From JAPHSX01 sp041554195 (GTDB taxonomy: Bacteria > Pseudomonadota > Gammaproteobacteria > Thiohalomonadales > Thiohalomonadaceae): DNA of 64,000 bases. The DNA is taken from assembly GCA_041554195.1 (NCBI GenBank), contig JBFFMJ010000002.1:248001-312000 (forward strand), written 5' to 3'. The position numbers were made by a program, and so were the translations under genes. This document shows positions 17,901 through 23,877 of this stretch, one piece after another (position 1 is the first letter of the stretch; each line of letters starts with the position of its first letter). A model generated the notes under the pieces. It had not been told where the DNA came from. It worked only from the letters and a program-made list of their open reading frames with translations, and made no database searches.

Positions 17901-18272
17901 GGTTATGCCGACTTCGACACCTTCCTGGATGAGTGGCTGGAGGCACTGGCGGCTGAGGACACACACACCATGTTGACCCTGGGCGGTATCGCCGATGAGT
18001 TCAACAACAGTGGTGATGATGTCCCGCTGGACGGCGACCCCGGACCGGCCGATCCCCACTTCGAGTGGCTCGACCCGACCAGCCCGACAAGCTGTCCCGT
18101 TAGCAGTGGTCCGGGTAAAGGCCATGGTAAGGGAAAAGAGGCCGGCAGCGCAGAAAGCGGTAGTGGCGGCGGCTGCACGATTGGTAGCGGCAACGGCTTC
18201 GACCCGCTGCTACCGTTGCTGACACTGATTGCCGCCGCCTACCTGTGGCGCAGGAGAAGAGTACAGTACTAG
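14982..18272 (+). CDS. Secreted DUF11 repeat protein with C-terminal sorting signal
   Basis: 1096 residues. Residues 1-41 are a long signal peptide (basic start, hydrophobic AALFVYLLIVAGMRLALA). Residues 42-255 form a unique N-terminal domain with a pair of conserved Cys. Residues 256-872 hold about five DUF11/CARDB-like beta repeats, each opening with a pattern like LSVIKTV, LLIEKRAV, INIVKTLVA or VVVQKSG and containing CYEVENVGT, CYKITNTGD, CYAVSNNGD or YTIIVSNVGE. Residues 876-1030 are a TIGFWGNHPD domain common in such proteins. A Gly/Lys/Ser linker leads to GGCTIGSGNGFDPLLP, one membrane span and a final Arg cluster (WRRRR). That Cys-containing tripartite tail resembles the JDVT/MYXO/GlyGly-CTERM sorting classes, implying processing and surface anchoring. 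Strongly acidic overall. Transcribed from a sigma-54-type promoter and ended by a terminator. Function unknown; a surface or matrix role is likely. Confidence 0.85.
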   Translation: METLIRTPGTRGSLGKFAGWCLLAALFVYLLIVAGMRLALADGGDFSLDLTAAGPYTYDHTTGGGAYNDRTVGKGDDIVESLEGSDFSCGDTVTYLTQITVDAGAIGAQAIELDYRFLADTTGQSGAAISDITGVWINYGCVINGATVDASCDGATTPRPEGFDSGNSDDGGSTALLYNEHLTGPLYVAKSTLNGTVQVDDLEAGETVVVRTDVLLSCQPGSSPTGNLQAAIIDARVVTPELDTISVGNQTVPFLHIGQLGYAELSVIKTVTEENGSCPGVETLAIAEGDTVKYCYEVENVGTQAVYNLNLVDDNGTPGDTGDDFTITVSSGLTDEDSDGTADDLAAGGTAFGEELVTITTEFGGSLTNIVYANGEPVEQKNDDATVQVILARGLLIEKRAVSASVENPSWGDCVDPLSVPSGGGVVFCYKITNTGDLDLYNLSDVLDDNAGGTPFNVSIEGLLDLDGDTEVDDLGSGAIAYAFSAPISMDFAAGVTRTNVAEVDADDVDPVSDTAVVNVTRPEGQCTMDVTVSTDGNCPAGEEVFILAGTEVTWCVGVSNNIAADLASVLAGTTTDGITYLPLGDLGPLAMGASNSTSFNQVIPADTTLEATAVATDVYGNTYTCAADDAKANVVNPSINIVKTLVAASDGDCANSSDPLDVVAGTEVEYCYAVSNNGDTDLVDVAINDDKLGYIGTIAALAVGQTQTIKSGAVAITVDTDNIGDAAGHDVYGYPVSDNDDAHVNALYADVVVQKSGTSTVIVLDDDSVDYTIIVSNVGETTALNVVLTDPMPAGFIFDADGVDPHCLSDGGTPPSISCALGDIAPGGSIELHFSGSTTVASGSLRNEACATTDTPEIYEDNNCDDTNTRVAPGATRTIGFWGNHPDYMAMCLETSNWQVDLGFYAMDASGDSGLQAQMLQESIGIIKTNIARNTCGDKRTTLEKTALQSGRQVLAAYCNVTTLGGGFDGFAGYADFDTFLDEWLEALAAEDTHTMLTLGGIADEFNNSGDDVPLDGDPGPADPHFEWLDPTSPTSCPVSSGPGKGHGKGKEAGSAESGSGGGCTIGSGNGFDPLLPLLTLIAAAYLWRRRRVQY

Positions 18273-18288
18273 GAGTCCCTCCCCCTTG

Positions 18289-18317
18289 GAGGCGGCACTC
18301 TGGCCGCCTCTTTTTTT
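18289..18317 (+). terminator. Rho-independent terminator after the DUF11 gene
   Basis: GAGGCGGC and GCCGCCTC form an 8-bp stem followed by seven T, 17 bases past the stop codon. Confidence 0.9.
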
Positions 18318-18366
18318 GCCTGTTGAAAAGCCAGGATAGGTCTGGCGGGGGAGGTGGCAGATGGGC

Positions 18367-19782
18367 TCAGCGCGGGACGATGCCGTGTTTTTCCATCAGT
18401 CGGTAGAGGGTGACGCGTGAGATGCCCAGCTCCCGTGCCGCTTCGGTGACGTTATGCTGGTGCTGATGCAGGGCATCATTAATAGCGCGTATCTCCGCCT
18501 CATGGCGTGCGCTCTCAAGGGTGATGCGCTGGCGCCTGGCCTCGCGTCGCTCGATACCGAGATCCTGCGGCATGATCAACGCGCCCTCAGCCATCACGAT
18601 AGCGTGCTGTACCCGGTTAATGAGCTCGCGCACGTTGCCGGGCCAGCGGTGCTGGTGCATCGCCTCGATCGCCTCCTGGCCAAAGCCCTTGGGGCCGGCG
18701 TGACCGGGCTGGCGCAGGCGCTGGAAGAAATAGCTGGCCAGCAGTTCGATGTCGCCGTCACGTTCGCGCAGTGGCGGCATTTGCAGTTTGAGTACATTGA
18801 GACGGTAGTAGAGATCCTCGCGAAAACGTCCGGCAGCCACGGCCTCTTCCAGGTCGATATGGGTGGCGCTGACGATACGCACATCAATGGGAATATCGCG
18901 GTTGCCGCCGACACGTCGCAGGCAGCCCTGTTCCAGCACACGCAGCAGGTTTACCTGCTGCTCGGGGGGCATGTCGCCGATCTCATCGAGGAACAGGGTG
19001 CCACCGTGGGCGGTCTCGAAACGCCCCTGCTTCTGTTTGTGTGCGTCGGTGTAGGCCCCCTTCTCATGACCGAACAGTTCGGCCTGGATCAGGTTGGGGG
19101 GAAGGGCGGCACAGTTGATCGCCTCAAACGGTCCCTCGTGGCGAGGCGATAGCTGGTGAATGGCTTGTGCTGCCAGCTCCTTGCCGGTACCGCTCTCACC
19201 GTGGATGAGCACGGTGCCGAGGTATCCTGCCACCCGGCCGATCTGCTTTCTTATCCGCTTAATCTCGCTGCTATTTCCAATCAGCTGCCCCGGCTCTGCG
19301 GTGTGTGAACTCAGCTGTTCCACATGTTGGTGCAACTCCAGCATTCCCAGTGCGTGCCCAATAGTGATGCCAAGCCGATCCCACTGCGGAGGCTGGTGGT
19401 GGTAGTCATAGAAGGTGCGGGTGATGAGGCTGCATAGCCGGTTCTGTTGCTGCCAGTTGGCAGGTAGCAGGGCTACCCAGATACACTGATGGTGTTCGGC
19501 AATAAGTTGCTCCAGCAGATCCAGATCTTTAATTGCGGTGGTTGGTGCAAAATGCACAATCACCACGCTGCTGTGATGGGCGCGTAGCGCTTCGTTGGTT
19601 TCGACCACCCCATGTAGTTGTGTGATTTCAAAGCCGATGGCCTGAAGTGGGGAGGGGGCAAAAGCACTGGGGTAGGCGAGACTCCAGAAAAAGAGGTTTT
19701 GCCCGCTTTTTTCGCTTCGCGGCGTCATAGCCTTTGCCTGTGGCGTAATATTGCTACCTGTACTGTGCATAAGGCAGTGCAT
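18367..19782 (-). CDS. VpsR/NtrC-like AAA+ transcription regulator with degenerate GAFTGA loop
   Basis: 471 residues if the first Met is used; Met5 or the Met of MTPRSEK (about 19) are alternatives. Residues 25-155 are a receiver-like N-terminal domain lacking a clear phospho-Asp, as in VpsR-type proteins. Residues 165-405 are the AAA+ domain: Walker A GESGTGKE (195-202), Walker B GTLFLDE (261-267), and the sensor/arginine finger in REDLYYRLNV. The loop that touches sigma-54, normally GAFTGA, reads GAYTDA (242-247). Residues 440-468 are a Fis-type helix-turn-helix (VTEAARELGISRVTLYRLMEKH). The Gly to Asp change at the fifth position is expected to weaken sigma-54 contact; VpsR itself works without it. 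The gene converges on the DUF11 gene and is its likely partner. A c-di-GMP input is possible by family, not shown here. Confidence 0.85.
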   Translation of the reverse strand: MHCLMHSTGSNITPQAKAMTPRSEKSGQNLFFWSLAYPSAFAPSPLQAIGFEITQLHGVVETNEALRAHHSSVVIVHFAPTTAIKDLDLLEQLIAEHHQCIWVALLPANWQQQNRLCSLITRTFYDYHHQPPQWDRLGITIGHALGMLELHQHVEQLSSHTAEPGQLIGNSSEIKRIRKQIGRVAGYLGTVLIHGESGTGKELAAQAIHQLSPRHEGPFEAINCAALPPNLIQAELFGHEKGAYTDAHKQKQGRFETAHGGTLFLDEIGDMPPEQQVNLLRVLEQGCLRRVGGNRDIPIDVRIVSATHIDLEEAVAAGRFREDLYYRLNVLKLQMPPLRERDGDIELLASYFFQRLRQPGHAGPKGFGQEAIEAMHQHRWPGNVRELINRVQHAIVMAEGALIMPQDLGIERREARRQRITLESARHEAEIRAINDALHQHQHNVTEAARELGISRVTLYRLMEKHGIVPR

Positions 19783-20221
19783 CCTGCTTGCTGTTCTCTC
19801 TGGGAGACACCCAGATCAATAGTCGCTGATAGCGGGGACGTCAAATTCCCCATGCATACTGCGGGGGCTGCGCTATCTGATTTTAAATGGAGCAACGAGT
19901 GGCACAGTGGCAAGGATGCCAGGAAGCATTTACCCGAGGCTTTTTTTTCATACTATTCAGCGTGAAAATAACCGCGCGTAGAGAGGATCGGTCCATATTG
20001 TTTTGCAATAAATCGATTACGAATTGAGAATGTGTGGGATGTCGGGTTTGCGCTGTGGACACCATTCTACAGGCGAAAAAAAGGGCGCATAAAGCGCCCA
20101 AGTGGGTCAGCTAGGAGAACTGTCTTACAAAATATGGGTAATCCTTACCCTGTTCTCATCCATGAGAATATCCTTTTATCGTCATCTCCCTCTGCGGCTA
20201 CCCTGCCGCCCTGCGTACAGC
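19783..20221. other. 439-bp gene-free region
   Basis: Between the porin and the regulator, both on the minus strand. It holds the porin terminator (20076-20100) and must hold the regulator promoter, but I see no convincing sigma-70 or sigma-54 element in it. Short reading frames here lack ribosome sites. Confidence 0.6.
20076..20100 (-). terminator. Rho-independent terminator after the Pho-type porin
   Basis: On the minus strand GGGCGC-TTTAT-GCGCCC is followed by seven T, about 120 bases after the porin stop. Confidence 0.88.
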
Positions 20222-21217
20222 TTAGAACTTGTAGACAAGACCCAGGGCCAGGGCAGTACCGTCACCGGTCAGCTTGCCTTTGTGGGCCAGACCGCCATCG
20301 CTGCCGTTGGCATAGAGGGCGTAAACAGAGGCCTGCTTGTCCATCTTGTAGTCCACACCCACGGCGGTCATGATCTCTTCTTTGGCACCGGTAACGCGGG
20401 TATCACGTGAGCCGTAGGCGCCCTTCAGGCTGGTGGTGTCGTTCAGCTTGTACTTGGCACTGACATAGGTCTCGTTGACACGCTTGGCATCAACCAGACC
20501 GAGGGTCTCGTAGGCTAGGCCAAGCTTCAGGCCACCTACTTTGTAGCCCACACCGACCTTCTTGGCATCTTCAACCTTACCAGTAGCCTGGTCGTCGATG
20601 GTCTCGAGAGCACCGGTGACGTAGATCGGCCCCATTTCGTAGTTAGCCATAACGCTGGTGGCGCTGTTCAGGTTCTCACCACCCGCAGTAGCGGTATCGT
20701 TGGCGGAGATACTGGTGGAGTAAGCGGCAGCGATGCCAACCGGACCGAATTTGTTGAGGTAGGCGATAGCATTGCCAACGCGGTTGTCGTTCTGGATGAT
20801 GTTGTTGTAGTCGGCGTAGGTGTCACCGAAGACATCCAGCTTGGAGGTGGCGATCTTGTAGGGGGTGTCGTGGTTACCGACACGCACCTCACCGAAGCCG
20901 CCCTTGAGGCCAACGTAGGTGTTACGCAATTTGATCAGGTCCGCGCTGGACTTATTCTTGTCGCCAGCCGCATCGATCTCGAACTCGGCCTGGCCGCTGA
21001 AGGTCATGCCGTTATCCAGCTTCTTGCTTGATTTGAAGCCGATACGTGAGGCGTTGCTCTTAATCTCGGTGGCGTTGTACTCAGTGCCAGCATCTGAAGT
21101 AACAGCAGCTACTGAGGTGTGGATCTTGCCGTAAACGGTGGCTTCTGCATTAGCTGTGGCAGAAACGGTGAGGGCGGCGGTGACTGCTGCAGCAATCAGG
21201 GCTTTGTTGAGTTGCAT
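20222..21217 (-). CDS. Gram-negative porin, probably phosphate-starvation induced
   Basis: 331 residues. A signal peptide (MQLNKALIAAAVTAALTVSATANA, cut about residue 24) is followed by EATVYGKIHTSVAAVT, the typical first strand of gammaproteobacterial general porins. The segment NTYVGLKGGFGEVRVGNHDTPYKIATSKLDVFGDTYAD is the conserved loop-3 and constriction region. Alternating beta strands continue to the C-terminal ALALGLVYKF, whose final Phe is the outer-membrane assembly signal. A good ribosome site (CAGGAG) precedes the ATG. Upstream lie six 7-base units in 11-base steps, the pattern of PhoB-binding sites, with a -10 box behind them. It should therefore be an outer-membrane channel made when phosphate is scarce, perhaps anion-selective. 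It is a close tandem paralogue of the next porin, which lacks Pho boxes. Confidence 0.92.
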   Translation of the reverse strand: MQLNKALIAAAVTAALTVSATANAEATVYGKIHTSVAAVTSDAGTEYNATEIKSNASRIGFKSSKKLDNGMTFSGQAEFEIDAAGDKNKSSADLIKLRNTYVGLKGGFGEVRVGNHDTPYKIATSKLDVFGDTYADYNNIIQNDNRVGNAIAYLNKFGPVGIAAAYSTSISANDTATAGGENLNSATSVMANYEMGPIYVTGALETIDDQATGKVEDAKKVGVGYKVGGLKLGLAYETLGLVDAKRVNETYVSAKYKLNDTTSLKGAYGSRDTRVTGAKEEIMTAVGVDYKMDKQASVYALYANGSDGGLAHKGKLTGDGTALALGLVYKF

Positions 21218-21263
21218 TGTTTACTCCTGGTAGTAAAAAAGGGATATCTAAAAACCGCGGCCA

Positions 21264-21340
21264 GTATTACGGATTTTTGTTACAGACAACTGACACTCAG
21301 ATGACAGTTATGTGAATCTTCTGTGACAGCCAGGTAACAG
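21264..21340 (-). promoter_or_regulatory. PhoB-dependent promoter: six 11-bp-phased Pho-box units plus -10
   Basis: Read on the plus strand, 7-base units start at 21279 (GTTACAG), 21290 (CTGACAC), 21301 (ATGACAG), 21312 (GTGAATC, degenerate), 21323 (GTGACAG) and 21334 (GTAACAG), exactly 11 bases apart. On the minus strand these read as CTGTCAT/CTGTCAC-type repeats with 4-base spacers, which is the Pho-box consensus repeated three times. A -10-like TAATAC (minus strand, 21264-21269) follows 9 bases after the last unit, where the -10 lies in known pho promoters. Start of transcription would be near 21258, about 40 bases before the porin ATG. Confidence 0.85.
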
Positions 21341-21451
21341 TGGGGGAGGGAGTTAGGTGGGGCAAAATCCATATAGTGATCACGGAAATTAACAGGGTCT
21401 CCATACCCTGTTATTCAGATAGTGCGTTACTACTCGTCGAATATCTGCAGA

Positions 21452-22441
21452 TTAGAACTTGTAGACAAAACCAAGCCCAAGTGCAGAACTATCACCAGCC
21501 AGCTTGCCTTTGTTCTCTAGGCCGCCATCGCTACCGTTGGCATAGAGGGCATAGACTGAGGCTTGCTCATCCAGCTTGTAGTCAACACCGGCAGCAGTCA
21601 TTACCGCCTCATCAACACCTGCAACACGGGTGTCGCGCATACCGTAAGCGGCCTTCAGGGTAGTGTTGCTACTCATCTTATACATGGCACTGATGTAGGT
21701 CTCATTCATACGCTTACCACTGTCAATCGCTAGGGTTTCATAGACAAGGCCTAGATCCAGTGCCCCGATTTTGTAACCCAGGCCTGCTTTTTTGGCATCT
21801 TCGATATCCCCGGCGGATGTATCGCTGAAGCTCTCAATAGCACCGGTTACGTATATTGGACCGGCCGTATAGTTTGCCATGAGACTGCTAGAAGCACCGG
21901 TATTTTCACCTGTGGCGGTCGCGGTATCTGCACCGGCCGCATAAGAAGCAGCTATACCTATAGGCCCAAATTTGTTCAGGTATATAATGGTATTGCTGAC
22001 GCGATTGTCGTTCTGAATGATGTTATTCATATCCGCATAGGTATCGCTAAACAGGTCCATATTGCCGGTTGAAATCTTGTGAGGGGTGTCGTGGCGGCCA
22101 ATACGTACTTCACCAAAGTTACCCTTTAAACCGATATAGGTGTTGCGAAGCTTAATTAGATCGGTACTGGATTGGGTGGTATCGCCAGCCGCATCAACTT
22201 CAAATTCAGCCTTACCACTAACGATCATGTCATTTTCAAGATTCTTGCTCGATTTAAAGCCGAGACGAGAGGAGTTGCTCTTAATCTCCGTAGCGTTGTA
22301 GCTGGTGCCGGCATCAGCGGAAACGGAAGCGACGGAGGTGTGGATTTTGCCATAAACGGTGATTTCTGCGCTCGCTGTAGTCGTAGCGGCGAAGAGTGAT
22401 GTGGTGACTGCAGCTGCAATCAGAGTGATTTTGTGTTGCAT
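21452..22441 (-). CDS. Gram-negative porin, paralogue of the adjacent porin, possibly Fur-regulated
   Basis: 329 residues from the ATG at 22441 (MQHKITLIAAAVTTSLFAATTTASA, signal peptide cut about residue 25), preceded by a GGAG site. An open frame continues 94 codons further up but is not protein-like. The mature protein EITVYGKIHTSVASVSADAG, the loop-3 region NTYIGLKGNFGEVRIGRHDTPHKIST and the C-terminal LGLGFVYKF mirror the neighbouring porin nearly residue for residue, so the two arose by tandem duplication. It has no Pho boxes. Instead a GATAATGATAAT sequence resembling a Fur box lies about 120 bases upstream. Expected to be a trimeric outer-membrane channel for small solutes. Confidence 0.9.
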   Translation of the reverse strand: MQHKITLIAAAVTTSLFAATTTASAEITVYGKIHTSVASVSADAGTSYNATEIKSNSSRLGFKSSKNLENDMIVSGKAEFEVDAAGDTTQSSTDLIKLRNTYIGLKGNFGEVRIGRHDTPHKISTGNMDLFSDTYADMNNIIQNDNRVSNTIIYLNKFGPIGIAASYAAGADTATATGENTGASSSLMANYTAGPIYVTGAIESFSDTSAGDIEDAKKAGLGYKIGALDLGLVYETLAIDSGKRMNETYISAMYKMSSNTTLKAAYGMRDTRVAGVDEAVMTAAGVDYKLDEQASVYALYANGSDGGLENKGKLAGDSSALGLGFVYKF

Positions 22442-22557
22442 ACAAACTCCAGTTATTTCAGTAGTTAAAAGGGGGCTAATCCAATAACACGACCGACTTC
22501 TAGGGTTGTGATTGTGATTAGCAAAAATATAGTTCAACGAAACCGGTAGTACTAGTT

Positions 22558-22580
22558 GATAATGATAATGCGAATGATTC
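22558..22580. promoter_or_regulatory. Fur-box-like sequence
   Basis: GATAATGATAATGCGAATG matches 14 of 19 positions of the Fur consensus GATAATGATAATCATTATC, with the first 12 exact, and continues into GATTC. It lies in the 229-bp gap between the divergent porin (start 22441) and mtnA (start 22671), so it could control either. No clear -35/-10 pair overlaps it. Confidence 0.55.
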
Positions 22581-22670
22581 GTAGTTGAAATGATGTTGCG
22601 GTGGGATTTGTTGTGGGTGAACGGTTCACATTCAGTTAGACTTCGCGCTTCAAATTGATGGGTGGTTTTG

Positions 22671-23720
22671 ATGGATACACATGACACTATTCGTGCCGTC
22701 CTGTGGGAGGACGACAAACTCAAACTCCTGGATCAGCGCCTGCTGCCCGCACAGGAAATTTATAATGAGTATGAAGATTCCGATGCGGTAGCACAGGCGA
22801 TCACCGATATGGTGGTACGTGGCGCACCGGCCATTGGTGTAACGGCGGCCTACGGGGTGGTGCTGGCGGTGCGTAATCGTATCGCCGAGGGATCAAAGGA
22901 TATTGTCTCGCTGCTGGAGCGCGACTTTACCCACCTGGCCGATGCCCGCCCCACGGCGGTGAATCTGGCCTGGGCGCTGGAGCGCATGGGCAAGATTTTG
23001 TTTGCCCTGCCGGAGGAGGCCGATGTAGTCGCCACGATGCTGGCCGAGGCCAAGGCGATCCACGAGGAGGATATCGCTGCCAACAAGACCATGGGTGAGC
23101 TGGGGGCGGCGCTGATCGAGGAGGAGGGCTACGGCATCCTTACCCACTGCAATACCGGCTCACTGGCCACCGGTGGCTATGGCACCGCACTGGGTGTACT
23201 GCGCACCGCCTTTGCCCAGCACAAGATCAGTCGCGTCTATGCTGATGAGACCCGCCCCTGGCTGCAGGGCTCGCGCCTCACCGCCTGGGAGCTGGTGAAG
23301 GATCAGATCCCGGTGACCCTGCTTACCGACGGTGCCGCTGCCAACCTGATGAAGCAGGGGCGGGTGAAGTGGGTGGTGGTCGGTTCCGACCGTATCGCCG
23401 CCAATGGCGATGTGGCGAACAAGATCGGCACCTATAGTGCGGCGGTGGCGGCAAAGTACCACGGGGTGAAGTTTATGGTGGTGGCCCCGACCTCCACGGT
23501 GGATATGTCGCTGGCCAATGGTGACCTCATTCCCATTGAGCAGCGTGGCGAGGAGGAGGTGCTGGGGCTAGGCGGTCAGCGTATTGCCGCCGAGGGGGCC
23601 GAGGCGTGGAACCCTGCCTTTGATGTGACCCCGGCGGAGCTGGTGGATGCCATCGTCACCGAAAAAGGGGTGGTTTTGAACCCCACTACCGAAAAGATGG
23701 CTGCCATGATGAAAAAATAA
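22671..23720 (+). CDS. mtnA: Methylthioribose-1-phosphate isomerase
   Basis: 349 residues from the ATG at 22671 (MDTHDTIRAVLWED); an in-frame GTG nine bases upstream has no better ribosome site. Family motifs are VVRGAPAIGVTAAYG (substrate loop), ILTHCNTGSLATGGYGTALGV with the catalytic Cys (about 160), ADETRPWLQGSRLTAWEL, and VGSDRIAANGDVANKIGTY with the catalytic Asp (about 240). It converts 5-methylthioribose-1-phosphate to the ribulose form in methionine salvage. It sits directly before gyrA, the order seen in Pseudomonas. No other salvage gene is in the window. A terminator separates it from gyrA. Confidence 0.95.
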   Translation: MDTHDTIRAVLWEDDKLKLLDQRLLPAQEIYNEYEDSDAVAQAITDMVVRGAPAIGVTAAYGVVLAVRNRIAEGSKDIVSLLERDFTHLADARPTAVNLAWALERMGKILFALPEEADVVATMLAEAKAIHEEDIAANKTMGELGAALIEEEGYGILTHCNTGSLATGGYGTALGVLRTAFAQHKISRVYADETRPWLQGSRLTAWELVKDQIPVTLLTDGAAANLMKQGRVKWVVVGSDRIAANGDVANKIGTYSAAVAAKYHGVKFMVVAPTSTVDMSLANGDLIPIEQRGEEEVLGLGGQRIAAEGAEAWNPAFDVTPAELVDAIVTEKGVVLNPTTEKMAAMMKK

Positions 23721-23745
23721 GTCATTTTTTTCCTAAAGTGACTCT

Positions 23746-23776
23746 GAGAGGCCCTGAACGGGCCTCTCGTCGTTTT
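23746..23776 (+). terminator. Terminator between mtnA and gyrA
   Basis: GAGAGGCCC and GGGCCTCTC form a 9-bp stem with a 5-base loop, followed after four bases by a T-run. Confidence 0.75.
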
Positions 23777-23801
23777 TAAGGCTAATGCAGGGGTGGAGGG
23801 G

Positions 23802-23812
23802 TGTGCTATGAT
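23802..23812 (+). promoter_or_regulatory. Extended -10 promoter of gyrA
   Basis: TGTGCTATGAT contains TATGAT preceded by TG at the extended -10 position, 65 bases before the gyrA ATG. No good -35 is seen, which is usual for extended -10 promoters. Confidence 0.45.
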
Positions 23813-23877
23813 GTGCGCTGTTTTTTCGCGTGATTAACGATTGGCCTACCGTTTCATAGTAAGGATAACGCTTTCCA

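Noticed and set aside
19883..20101. 72-residue frame on the minus strand
   Set aside because: It runs through the porin terminator, lacks a ribosome site and has random-looking composition.
22581..22670. SAM riboswitch before mtnA
   Set aside because: The leader is short and no conserved SAM-box sequence is visible.
22442..22723. N-terminal extension of the second porin frame to 22723
   Set aside because: The extension is not protein-like, and a normal signal peptide with ribosome site starts at 22441.
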